NCBI GenBank assembly: GCA_029557965.1
Contig: JAKQIM010000042.1
Coordinates: 16,377-80,376, forward strand
Reading direction: 5' to 3'
Source of the DNA: Chloroflexota bacterium
Lineage (GTDB): Bacteria > Chloroflexota > Anaerolineae > Anaerolineales > UBA4823
Length of the DNA stretch: 64,000 nt
This document shows, one piece after another, positions 29,573-38,086 of this stretch (the stretch's first letter is position 1; each line of letters starts with the position of its first letter). Under the pieces are notes generated by a model that had not been told where the DNA came from, made no database searches, and saw only the letters and a list, made by a program, of their open reading frames with translations. The position numbers and the translations under genes are program-made.

Positions 29573-32479
29573 CTAGCGTGAAGTGAGCGGCAAGAAGGTC
29601 TGGTAGCTGTTTAGGTAGATCACCAGGTCGTAACTGGAATCACACCTGCCGCCCGAGTATTCATAAGGCGAGACTTTTAGATAATACATCCCCGCGGCAG
29701 AAGGCGTCCAATATAGCTCAGACTCAAGGGTAGCACTGTTCCGGTCATCGTTGGTTGCCACCTGGGTATAGCTGTCATCAGGGCCGTAGAGGGTCAGCAC
29801 AGTATCTGCCATCTGCCCCAGGTGAGTGGTGAAGATGCGCACAGACTGTCCAACCATGTCTGCGCTAACCGGCAGGACAACCCAATCTTGGTCTTCATAT
29901 GCATCAAAAGTATGGGTAGTACGCCCGCTGTAAGCCGGAGCCGTGTTGAAACTATCGTCATTGTCCTCGTAGGCATCTGGCAGCGAATACTGGGGTGGCG
30001 TCTGGTTGCGAATCTCGTTTCCATCCGGGCGGTAATAAGACACATACGGCTGAACACAATTGTTACCGATGGTCACATCGATACATCCAAAATCCGTATA
30101 GATGTACTCGTCGATAAAGGCTGTGCTGTAATTGCCGCTGGCATCGGTCGACACCTGGTTAGAAAAGCTATCACTGCACCAACCATCTTTACCACACCAA
30201 TAGTCGACCCACACGCCCGCCTCCACCAATGAATTAGCCGGCGCCTGGCCCTCAATGGTTTGAGTATTCGCATTCCCGGCTATGGTCAAGATAGGCAGGG
30301 TAATATCAAAAAAGAGATCACTGCTGATCAGCAAACGGTTGCCAGCCTGCAAAGGTTGATCAAAGTCGCCGTAATAAGAGCTATCGGTCTCACTTGACAC
30401 ACCATCAAAGGAGTCAAGCAAGCTGCTGCCATTCCAAGCCTCGCCATGTACATTCGTATTGGGGCTCAGGGTGTATCCCCACGCATCGCCAGAATACAGG
30501 TTGACATTCGCAGACGCGGCCTGAAGATAACGGTAGTTCACATTGCCATTGGTATCCCGGCTGTAGATGTTCGCATCATCAGTGGCGCCAATGGCAAAGT
30601 TGCTGTAATCGATGTTGAAAGCTTCACCCGAGACCGTCAATTCCCGGCAGTCATAGTAGTAGTAACCAGTTTCGGGCCTGAAATCATACAACTTTACCAC
30701 CAGGGGGCCATTAGGAGCCACGCCCGCTATGCGCTCGGTGTTGTTATTGAGCGTACCGTTCAACGCCTGGATGGTCATAGTCTCGGTCATCACGCCGTTG
30801 CCGACTTCGAGGATATCTCCTGCTTCCATGTCCACGTCAAAATAGGTGTAGAAGGCGCCTGAAGAGGAGGTTGCATCGACTTGCGAATCTTTCAAGGAAT
30901 GGGATTGGTCATACAAGTTGGCCGTTACGTCGGTGTAAGGCACATCCCAATAGCCACGCGCAGAATCATAGTTCAGATAGGCTGCAATCACCCGGCTGTA
31001 CAGGCGTTGATATTGGTAATTGCCTTGGGCATCGTACACATAAAAATAGCCGTAATCACCGGGGCGGAAGGTAAACCCCAAGGGCAGGCTGAAGTTACCA
31101 CTGCCATTGGCAGTGGCGGTAAGGCAGTACGCACCACTACATTGGTACCTGCCATAAATGTTGGCTATCACATACCGCCCGGGTGCGGTAGTGCCCAGGA
31201 TCTGGTTAGAGCCCGGCGTAGTAATGAGCGTTAAGGGCGCCACCGTGTAGGAATAATCCACACCCGTCCCCACCACGCGAATCACATCCCCAGCCTGGAA
31301 AAGGTTACTTGGGTAGATGAAAAAGAATCCGTTGGAAGATGTTTGACCGGTGAAAGTTTCAATCACCGACGCTCCGCGCGTCAGCGTGACCGTATAAGCA
31401 TCATCAGGCTGGATCATGCCGTAGGCATAATCGCTGCCTACGCCTTCGGCGTAGATATAAAAAGCATCAAAGCCAACATACGTGCTGTTGCCATTGGCAT
31501 CGCGAGCATAGGCATAAGCATAAGATTGACCTTTAAAGTCCACCTGGCTGCTGAAGTCATAGGCGAAATTGCCCAGCGCGTCCAGTCCGGTAGACACCGT
31601 GTAAGGGGTTAAACCCTCGCATCGACCAAATACACTGTACAGGTGAATATCGATGTATCTGCCAGGGGCCTGGGCAATGCCGCCTACCACATTGCTAAAA
31701 GTATTGGCCCAGGCAATCATATCCACCACCTCGGTAGTAATGGTGCTGCCACCAGCAGTTACCTCTATGATGTCACCCGTATGGGCTTCCCATTCGTAAT
31801 GGCCATTGCAGCCGCCTGTCCAATCGTTGTAGATCGAATAGATGCCATCTTCAGAACTGGTGGTTGAATCAGTAGCCACAACCTGCCCCTGGCGCAGAAC
31901 GCGCAGGGTAACCAGGGCATTAGAAGTTGTGCGGCCTTGAACAACTTCAACCCGTCCATTATACGTAAACACATCAATGCTGGGATTGGTCGCCTGGGTG
32001 TTATCAGGCGGGGGCACCGTGCGCCCAGAGCGCAGCGCCTCCGCTTCCAGGCGCTCCATATATCCCGGTGCGCAGCTAGGGATGGGAGAAAATGCCTGGT
32101 AACGAGAGAGATCCGCTACCCTATCCAACGATTGGACCACGTCCGGGACGCCAGTCATCACCGAGATCGCATTCCGGTCAGGCAAGAGCGCAAACGAGGC
32201 CACCTGTCCGCTTTGCTGAAGAGCATGCAGTTCATCCAGCGTGGGTTGGGCTTGCTCGCGGATGGCCTCAGCTACAAAACTGGCCGCGTCCTTGGGCGAG
32301 ATGCCCCGCGGTGCGGCGCTCAAGTCGGGCGTCTCAAGCCACAGGATGTATTGCCTTGGCGCATCGCCCTGTGCTGGTGCATCAACCGGCGGCTGCGGTG
32401 TTTGAGCCAGAGCGGCAGCGCTGCTCAACACAGCCAGCGCTACCATGACGACAATAAGCAACGAAGTCTTACGCTTCAT
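29573..32479 (-). CDS. Large exported repeat protein with PPC-like C-terminal domain
   Basis: 968 residues with a signal peptide (SLLIVVMVALAVLSSAAALA). Residues about 40-140 resemble a subtilisin-type propeptide inhibitor (YILWLETP...FALLPDRNAISV) but no protease follows. Residues 170-800 contain about four diverged beta-rich repeats with the order GD(V/I)I.V, GxAPGRYxxxxxY, GNF. Near the end is a PPC-type domain (DAYEDNDDSFNTA, YEDQDWVVLPV, YYLKVSPY), then a terminal TFLPLTSR. Aromatic-rich and acidic, suited to a surface adhesin or sheath part. No function assigned. Confidence 0.75.
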   Translation of the reverse strand: MKRKTSLLIVVMVALAVLSSAAALAQTPQPPVDAPAQGDAPRQYILWLETPDLSAAPRGISPKDAASFVAEAIREQAQPTLDELHALQQSGQVASFALLPDRNAISVMTGVPDVVQSLDRVADLSRYQAFSPIPSCAPGYMERLEAEALRSGRTVPPPDNTQATNPSIDVFTYNGRVEVVQGRTTSNALVTLRVLRQGQVVATDSTTSSEDGIYSIYNDWTGGCNGHYEWEAHTGDIIEVTAGGSTITTEVVDMIAWANTFSNVVGGIAQAPGRYIDIHLYSVFGRCEGLTPYTVSTGLDALGNFAYDFSSQVDFKGQSYAYAYARDANGNSTYVGFDAFYIYAEGVGSDYAYGMIQPDDAYTVTLTRGASVIETFTGQTSSNGFFFIYPSNLFQAGDVIRVVGTGVDYSYTVAPLTLITTPGSNQILGTTAPGRYVIANIYGRYQCSGAYCLTATANGSGNFSLPLGFTFRPGDYGYFYVYDAQGNYQYQRLYSRVIAAYLNYDSARGYWDVPYTDVTANLYDQSHSLKDSQVDATSSSGAFYTYFDVDMEAGDILEVGNGVMTETMTIQALNGTLNNNTERIAGVAPNGPLVVKLYDFRPETGYYYYDCRELTVSGEAFNIDYSNFAIGATDDANIYSRDTNGNVNYRYLQAASANVNLYSGDAWGYTLSPNTNVHGEAWNGSSLLDSFDGVSSETDSSYYGDFDQPLQAGNRLLISSDLFFDITLPILTIAGNANTQTIEGQAPANSLVEAGVWVDYWCGKDGWCSDSFSNQVSTDASGNYSTAFIDEYIYTDFGCIDVTIGNNCVQPYVSYYRPDGNEIRNQTPPQYSLPDAYEDNDDSFNTAPAYSGRTTHTFDAYEDQDWVVLPVSADMVGQSVRIFTTHLGQMADTVLTLYGPDDSYTQVATNDDRNSATLESELYWTPSAAGMYYLKVSPYEYSGGRCDSSYDLVIYLNSYQTFLPLTSR

Positions 32480-32744
32480 GAGTGATTCCTCCTTAGAAAT
32501 GAATGCAGATGGAATGGTGAAAGATCAAAATTGACTTTTATCAATCGAGGAGCAGGTCAGTATGAGTTCATGCCGTTTCACTCACCTCCGTATTCAATTA
32601 CCGGTCGCGGGGGAACGCCACTATTCATTCTATACAAAACAGATTGGCCCAAACAAGTAACGAATGTAAGTTTTTTTAATTATGACCATCATACCCAAGA
32701 AAAGCCCTCCCTATATTCCGGGTATCTATGGTTAAATTAACCCC
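32480..32744. other. Intergenic region between divergent genes
   Basis: 265 bases between the exported protein (minus) and fhaA (plus), AT-richer than its neighbours. A TTCCTCC (AGGAGGAA on minus) serves the exported protein. Beyond that I see no repeat, RNA or clear promoter pair. Confidence 0.4.
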
Positions 32745-33551
32745 ATGTCATCTCTCACATCCTTCCTGGCCCGCCTGGAAGCCGGCTTGCAAACCCTGAT
32801 CGAAGGCCTGGCCGGGAGACTGTTCCACTCAAAGCAAAGCCCAGACGCCCTGGGCATCTGCCTGCAGCAAGCCCTGGAGAGGGCGGCCCAACCCCCACTG
32901 GCCCCCGATCTGTACACCATTGTGCTCGCGCCCGAGGCGGCGCAGGCCCTGGCAGACGACCTGGCCCACCAGGACCGGCTGCGGGCCGGCCTGGAATGCC
33001 TGGCTGCCGAGCGAGGCCTGACCCTGGCCGCGCCGCCCATCTTGCGCATTGTGCCTGACCCGGCGGCGCAGCAGGCAGCGGCGCAAGCCAGCTTCTCATC
33101 CAACCTTGGAGAGACTGGCACTGTCGAATTGGGTGGCGCAGTTGGCCTCGAACCGGGTGAACTGCATCCCGGCGTTCAGCTGCTCCCACTTTCTGTGCCT
33201 GATTTCTTGATCGTCAACGGTGTGCAAACCTTTGTGGTAGACCGCCCCCTGGTCACCATTGGCCGCGACCCTGGCAATGACCTGGCCCTAGACGACCCGC
33301 GCGTCTCCCGCCAGCATGCTCAACTGCGCCTGGTGCCCGTCAGCGGCAGCATGCCCCGCTACGTGATCTTTGACCTGGGCTCAACCGGCGGTACCTTTGT
33401 CAACGGGCAGCCCGTAACCCAGCACAGCCTCTCCCCCGGTGATGTGATCTCCCTGGCTGGCCTGCCGATTGTCTATGGACGAGAAGGGGAAACAAGCACC
33501 GAACCCACCCAAGAAATCGATGTTCCCCCACCGCCCGAGACGGTGGGCTGA
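32745..33551 (+). CDS. FhaA-like protein: DUF3662 plus FHA domain
   Basis: 268 residues. Residues 1-110 match the DUF3662 N-terminal domain of FhaA (LARLEAGLQTLIEGLAGRLF, YTIVLAPE). The C-terminal FHA domain is VTIGRDPGNDLALDDPRVSRQHAQL...DLGSTGGTFVNGQPV, with the phosphothreonine-binding Arg, Ser and Asn-equivalent residues. In Actinobacteria FhaA binds phosphorylated MviN and controls cell-wall synthesis; a like role is inference. The FhaB-like gene follows after 26 bases. No Ser/Thr kinase lies in this window. Confidence 0.9.
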   Translation: MSSLTSFLARLEAGLQTLIEGLAGRLFHSKQSPDALGICLQQALERAAQPPLAPDLYTIVLAPEAAQALADDLAHQDRLRAGLECLAAERGLTLAAPPILRIVPDPAAQQAAAQASFSSNLGETGTVELGGAVGLEPGELHPGVQLLPLSVPDFLIVNGVQTFVVDRPLVTIGRDPGNDLALDDPRVSRQHAQLRLVPVSGSMPRYVIFDLGSTGGTFVNGQPVTQHSLSPGDVISLAGLPIVYGREGETSTEPTQEIDVPPPPETVG

Positions 33552-33577
33552 AGGCTTTGTGAGGTACAATACAGCCC

Positions 33578-34015
33578 ATGAGCGGTCCTATCCTTTTGAT
33601 CCTGCGCCTGCTGATAGCAGCCTTGCTATATGCCTTCTTAGGGTGGGCCCTGTACACCATCTGGCGCGACCTGCAGCAGCAATCCCAGGCGCTGGCGGCT
33701 CGCCAGGCCCCGCCCTTCAGCCTGGTGCTGAAATCTGATGCCGTCCCTGGGACAGAAGATACCCAGCCGCACAGCTTTGCCAAGACCGAGATCGTGCTGG
33801 GCCGCAGCCCAACTTGCGATTTGACCCTCGACGACAAGACCATTTCGGCCCGCCATGCTCGCTGCGCCTACCATCACGGGCAGTGGTGGCTGGAGGACCT
33901 GGGCTCAACCAACGGCACCTTCATCAATGGCGAAGTTGTGGAAACAAGCGTGGTCATCACCGATGGCGACGCGCTGCGGTTGGGCAGTGTGGTGGTCACA
34001 GTTAAGATCGGGTAA
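33578..34015 (+). CDS. FhaB-like membrane-anchored FHA protein
   Basis: 145 residues. One N-terminal transmembrane helix (ILLILRLLIAALLYAFLGWAL), then an FHA domain: IVLGRSPTCDLTLDD, SARHARCAYHHGQWWLEDLGSTNGTFINGE. It would read phosphothreonine at the membrane. Organised as in actinobacterial fhaA-fhaB, without adjacent rodA/pbpA or pknB here. Confidence 0.88.
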   Translation: MSGPILLILRLLIAALLYAFLGWALYTIWRDLQQQSQALAARQAPPFSLVLKSDAVPGTEDTQPHSFAKTEIVLGRSPTCDLTLDDKTISARHARCAYHHGQWWLEDLGSTNGTFINGEVVETSVVITDGDALRLGSVVVTVKIG

Positions 34016-34082
34016 AAGCCCCTATGCTTGAAAATGGGCGGCACCGGGCTGCTACCGCAGTCACTACACCCTTGAGGCAGGC

Positions 34083-34238
34083 ATGGATGCCCTGCTTCTC
34101 ACCCTGCCTTTCTGCACAACCAATTATCTTGAGCCAGGCGGCGACGAGCTGCGCGCCGAGTACGATGAAATCCTGATCGACGTGCCGCTGATGGAGGGTC
34201 TGTTCGACCGTCCGGTTGATGAGGCTTCAGCCCTGTAA
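34083..34238 (+). CDS. Small ORF of unknown nature, perhaps a remnant
   Basis: 51 codons (MDALLLTLPF...DEASAL). The frame is open 17 codons upstream (with CYRSHYTLEAG) but without a good start, and an overlapping frame from 34024 also stays open. Composition is coding-like. No ribosome-binding site. It could be the decayed end of a gene lost between fhaB and the LacI locus; I do not recognise the family. Confidence 0.25.
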   Translation: MDALLLTLPFCTTNYLEPGGDELRAEYDEILIDVPLMEGLFDRPVDEASAL

Positions 34239-34348
34239 TTCGCCCATGGGTCCGAGGCGGCAGCCTGGCACTCGGCCCATCTGATTTTCCACAGCTTTCT
34301 TCCCTATTCCTCCGACAATTTAAGTTTTAGTAGTTTTTGTATTGCCTA

Positions 34349-34396
34349 TTGACTTTTATTAAAAATCCCTGTATAATTTAGCTAACACGTATTAGC
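34349..34396 (+). promoter_or_regulatory. Promoter and candidate operator of the LacI gene
   Basis: TTGACT (34349-34354), 17-base spacer, TATAAT (34372-34377), then GCTAA-N6-TTAGC (34381-34396) across the expected transcription start. The palindrome at +1 fits autorepression. The rest of the 34016-34430 gap holds only the small ORF above. Confidence 0.7.
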
Positions 34397-34430
34397 AACA
34401 CGATTTAGCAAACCTATAAATGAGGCCTTT

Positions 34431-35468
34431 ATGAGTAAACGAGCCACTGCCGCAGAAGTTGCTGAGTTAGCTGGAGTATCTCGCACCACCGTTTCTTTCG
34501 TGTTGAACAATGTGGTTGGCATGCGGATCAGCGAAGAGACCCGCCAGCGGGTGCTGGACGCAGCCATCAAGCTCGATTACCACCCCGATGCAACTGCCCG
34601 GCGCATGGTGACAGGGCAGACCAAGATGATCGGATTTGTGATTCGGCAAAGCCCAGACCAGGCCTTTGCCGATCATTTTTTACCCCAGGTGCTGCACGGG
34701 ATGAGCAAGGCCGTCTCGGCGCAGGGTTTTCACCTGCTGTTAGAAGTCATCCCCCCCGAAAATCATACCGGCGTATACATGAAATTGATCAACGAGCGGC
34801 ACGTCGATGGGATCGTGCTTTCGGGGCCTCGCTCAGATGATATCGAGCTGAGGCGGGCATATGAAGAAGGGGCCAACATCGTCATGCTGGGCCAACTTCC
34901 GGGTGAGAAGATCCCCTTTGCAGATGTCAATAACGTTGGCGGCGCCCAATTGGCTACCCAGCATTTGCTGGGGCTGGGCCATACCCGCATCGGGATGATC
35001 ACCAATGCCCCCCTGGCCTACACCGCCAGCGCCGACCGCCTGGCAGGCTACCGTTTGGCTCTGGAAGAGGCCGGCCTCATCTACGATGAAAGCCTGGTGC
35101 GCCTGGGCAATTTCACCATGGAAAGCGGCGTCAAAGCCATGCACGAGCTGCTGGCGCTAAAAGAACGGCCCAGCGCCGTCTTTGTAGCCTCAGACACCGT
35201 GGCCCTGGGGGCCTTGCAGGCTGCCCAATTGGCCGGGCTGAAAGTGCCCCAAGACCTTGCCGTCTGTGGTTTTGACGATATCCCTTTGGCCCAATATGTT
35301 GACCCCGCCCTCACCACCGTACAACTGCCCGCCTTTGGCCTGGGGTGGGCGGCGGCTGAAATGCTAATTCGCATGATCTCCAAAGACAAGGTCAAGAACC
35401 CATACATCATGCTCAACACAGACCTGATCATCCGCAACTCTTGCGGCGCCAGGTTGGCCCCGAAATAA
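34431..35468 (+). CDS. LacI-family transcriptional regulator
   Basis: 345 residues. N-terminal helix-turn-helix TAAEVAELAGVSRTTVSFVLNN with hinge helix (ATARRMVTGQ), then a periplasmic-binding-like sensor domain (IGFVIRQSPDQAF..., DGIVLSGPRSDD, HTRIGMITNAP, VFVASDTVALGAL, VCGFDDIPLAQYVDPALTTV). It should sense a sugar and control the transport and trehalose-synthase genes downstream. A strong promoter precedes it. Gap to the binding-protein gene is 203 bases, without an obvious second copy of the operator. Confidence 0.95.
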   Translation: MSKRATAAEVAELAGVSRTTVSFVLNNVVGMRISEETRQRVLDAAIKLDYHPDATARRMVTGQTKMIGFVIRQSPDQAFADHFLPQVLHGMSKAVSAQGFHLLLEVIPPENHTGVYMKLINERHVDGIVLSGPRSDDIELRRAYEEGANIVMLGQLPGEKIPFADVNNVGGAQLATQHLLGLGHTRIGMITNAPLAYTASADRLAGYRLALEEAGLIYDESLVRLGNFTMESGVKAMHELLALKERPSAVFVASDTVALGALQAAQLAGLKVPQDLAVCGFDDIPLAQYVDPALTTVQLPAFGLGWAAAEMLIRMISKDKVKNPYIMLNTDLIIRNSCGARLAPK

Positions 35469-35671
35469 CCCAAGACCCCGATTTCATTAGCAGCCCCGAG
35501 ACCCGTTCCGGCGCTCGCCGGACCTACTCGAAAGGAAGTGATGAAGCTCGCTATACCCGACCTAAGCCCTACCCTGCCCCCCTTCAGACAGCCCAATCTA
35601 TTTCTATCATTCACGAAGCTGTCGCCCCAAAAACATTCCGCACCACCTACACCCTTGGAGGAGAAAGCAAC

Positions 35672-37030
35672 ATGAAAAAGCAAGCTCTTTATTTGGTTTC
35701 GATCCTGATCATCTTTTCGATGATCCTGTCGGCCTGCAGCCCAGCGACCGTAGAGGCTACCCAGGCCCCCGAAGCCACCCAGGCTCCTGCTGCCACCCAG
35801 GCGCCAGAGCCCACCGCCGCGCCAGAAACCAGTGCTGCGGGCACCATCGACTGCAAAGGCGCCCAGAGCGGCGATGTGGTCACCATGTTCTACCAGTGGT
35901 CGGGCAATGAAGAAGAACGCCTGAACCAGATCCTGCAGCCCCTGGTCGACGCCTGCGGCATCGTCGTCCAGCCCGAATCCTCGCGCGACCAGGCCCTGCT
36001 CGACACCCGTGTGCAGGCCGGCACCCCACCAGACATTGCCTTCTTCAACGTCACCCAGCTCGAGCAGTACCAGGACCTGCTGGTGCCCATGACCGACCTG
36101 GGTGCTAACGAAGCCAATTACCCCGCCTACTGGCGCGAGATCGGCACCATCAATGGCTCCTGGCTCGGCCTGCCCGTCAAGGCTGACCCCAAGACCCTCA
36201 TCTGGTACAGCCCCGTGGCCTTCGAAGCCTTCGGCTATGAAGTTCCCACAACCTGGGATGAGCTCGAAGCCCTGGCTGACAAGATGGTCGCTGACGGCAA
36301 TGTGCCCTGGTCCCTGGGCATGGAATCTGGCGACGCCACCGGCTGGACCGGCTCTGACTTCATCCAAGATATCCTGCTCGTCACCCAGGGCCCCGATTAC
36401 GTCATGGGCCTCATCAGCGGCGAGATCCCCTACAACGATCCCGGCGTCAAGCAGGCTTACGAAATCTACGGCCGCTGGGCCTCTGATGCCGCCTACACCG
36501 TCGGCGGCGCCCAGGGCACCCTCGAAACCGGCTTCCTCGATGCCATCTACCTCGTCTTCCAGGACCCCTTCGCTGCCATGATGGTCAAGCAGTCTGGCTT
36601 CGCCGGCGGCGAGATCGCCAAGCAGTACCCTGAACTGGCCTATGGCACCGATTACGACTTCTTCGGCGTCCCCGGCGCACAGGGCCTGCAGGGCGGCTCT
36701 GACTGGATGATGGCTTTCAACAACACCCCCGCTGTCCAGGCCCTCGTGGCCTACCTCAGCAGCGAAGCCGGCGGCCAATCTTGGGCCGCAGCCGGTTTCG
36801 ACGTCACCCCCAACTCGGCCGGCATCAGCGCCTACACCGATGAGGCCCTGCTTAAGAAGGCTGAGATGCTCGCCAATGCCACCGGCTTCACCCCTGACCT
36901 TGGCGACACCATCCCCGGCGGCTTTGGCAGCGCCGAATGGGCCGCCATCATCAGCTACCTCAGCGGCGGCGACCTCGATGCTGCCCTCACCAACGTGGCA
37001 AACGTCCAGGCTGAAGCCCTGAACAAGTAA
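35672..37030 (+). CDS. Sugar ABC transporter substrate-binding lipoprotein
   Basis: 452 residues from ATG 35672 with GGAGGAG upstream; frames extending further back are leader. Lipobox LSAC after a Lys-rich start, then a Thr/Gln/Ala/Pro linker (TQAPEATQAPAATQAPEP) that tethers the domain. The SBP_bac_1 core follows: GDVVTMFYQWSGNEEERL, AGTPPDIAFFNVTQLEQYQD, GLPVKADPKTLIWYSPVAF. Closest in style to alpha-glucoside binding proteins. Two Cys in the core (about 63 and 91) could pair. Codons are strongly C-ending compared with the neighbours, a sign of high expression. A hairpin follows at 37045 before the permeases. Confidence 0.93.
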   Translation: MKKQALYLVSILIIFSMILSACSPATVEATQAPEATQAPAATQAPEPTAAPETSAAGTIDCKGAQSGDVVTMFYQWSGNEEERLNQILQPLVDACGIVVQPESSRDQALLDTRVQAGTPPDIAFFNVTQLEQYQDLLVPMTDLGANEANYPAYWREIGTINGSWLGLPVKADPKTLIWYSPVAFEAFGYEVPTTWDELEALADKMVADGNVPWSLGMESGDATGWTGSDFIQDILLVTQGPDYVMGLISGEIPYNDPGVKQAYEIYGRWASDAAYTVGGAQGTLETGFLDAIYLVFQDPFAAMMVKQSGFAGGEIAKQYPELAYGTDYDFFGVPGAQGLQGGSDWMMAFNNTPAVQALVAYLSSEAGGQSWAAAGFDVTPNSAGISAYTDEALLKKAEMLANATGFTPDLGDTIPGGFGSAEWAAIISYLSGGDLDAALTNVANVQAEALNK

Positions 37031-37044
37031 CGCTCTCCTTAGTT

Positions 37045-37075
37045 GAGGGGCTGTCCCGCCGAGGGACAGCCCCTC
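37045..37075 (+). terminator. Hairpin between binding protein and permeases
   Basis: 13-base-pair perfect stem (37045-37057 with 37063-37075), loop GCCGA, followed by TCTTCTCTCTTTCC. Weak T tract: probably lets part of transcription pass, keeping the binding protein in excess. Confidence 0.7.
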
Positions 37076-37123
37076 TCTTCTCTCTTTCCTTCAAATTTCG
37101 CAAGTCTTACGGGAGCAGAAGTC

Positions 37124-38086
37124 ATGGCAAATAATGCTACTCCCCAAATTATGAAGCAGGGCCGGCTGACGCCGTGGTTATACCTGGCGCCGGCAATCAT
37201 CGTGATGGGCTTTTTTATCATCTACCCCATGTTCACCACGATCTGGCTCAGTTTTCAGAACCGGGATGGTACACAACCCGCCAGCGCCACCTGCGTAGAA
37301 GGCCGCCCGTGCTGGGGCATGTTCGAAAACTACCGCTACGCCCTGACCGCCGAACTGAACACCAGCACCATCCAGACCACATGGCAGACATTTTGGACCT
37401 CTTCCTACGGCAACACCATCAAATGGATCGCTTTCATGGTCAGCGGCACGGTAGGGATCGGTCTGTTCTTTGCGGTCTTGGCCGAACGGGTCAAGTATGA
37501 GGCACTGGCAAAAGCCATCATTTTCATGCCAATGGCCATTTCCTTCGTTGGGGCCGGCGTGATCTGGGGCTTCGTTTACGATTACGGCGCGGGAGATAAA
37601 CAAATCGGCCTGCTCAACGCCATCATCACCGGCCTGGGGTTCAAGCCCATGGCCTTTATGTCAACCCCCGGCGCCAACACAATTGCCTTGATCGTGGTGG
37701 GCATCTGGATCTGGACCGGCTTTTGCATGACCGTGCTGGCCGCGGCACTCAAATCGGTGCCCGATGAGATCCTCGAAGCGGCGCGCGTGGATGGCGCCAA
37801 CGAATGGCGGGTATTTTGGTCTGTCATGGTGCCGATCATCATGCCCACCATCACTGTGGTGGTCACCACCATGGTGATCAACGTCCTCAAGCTGTTTGAC
37901 ATCGTCTATGTGATGACAGGCGGCAATTACGGCACCGAGGTGATCGCCAACCGCATGTACACCGAGATGTATATCAACTTTAATACCGGGCGCGGCACTG
38001 CGGTAGCGGTGATCCTGGTGGTGCTGATCATCCCCTTTGTTTACCTGAATATTCGCCGCTTCTTGGAACAGGAGGCGATGAGATGA
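37124..38086 (+). CDS. Sugar ABC transporter permease, MalF/AglF-like
   Basis: 320 residues from ATG 37124 with GGGAG upstream. Six or so transmembrane helices: first at about residue 18-40 (LYLAPAIIVMGFFIIYPMF), then a long outer loop with two Cys (CVEGRPC), then the permease core with EAA loop (EILEAARVDGANEWRVF). Forms the membrane channel with the next gene. Overlaps it by 4 bases (ATGA). No ATPase gene in the locus. Confidence 0.92.
   Translation: MANNATPQIMKQGRLTPWLYLAPAIIVMGFFIIYPMFTTIWLSFQNRDGTQPASATCVEGRPCWGMFENYRYALTAELNTSTIQTTWQTFWTSSYGNTIKWIAFMVSGTVGIGLFFAVLAERVKYEALAKAIIFMPMAISFVGAGVIWGFVYDYGAGDKQIGLLNAIITGLGFKPMAFMSTPGANTIALIVVGIWIWTGFCMTVLAAALKSVPDEILEAARVDGANEWRVFWSVMVPIIMPTITVVVTTMVINVLKLFDIVYVMTGGNYGTEVIANRMYTEMYINFNTGRGTAVAVILVVLIIPFVYLNIRRFLEQEAMR

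Noticed and set aside
35507..35522. Short hairpin TCCGGCG/CGCCGGA after the LacI gene
   Set aside because: Only 7 base pairs and no T tract; too weak to call a terminator.
35081..36778. 565-codon open frame on the minus strand
   Set aside because: Antisense to the LacI and binding-protein genes, which have clear families; its openness comes from GC-biased third positions. No protein family pattern.
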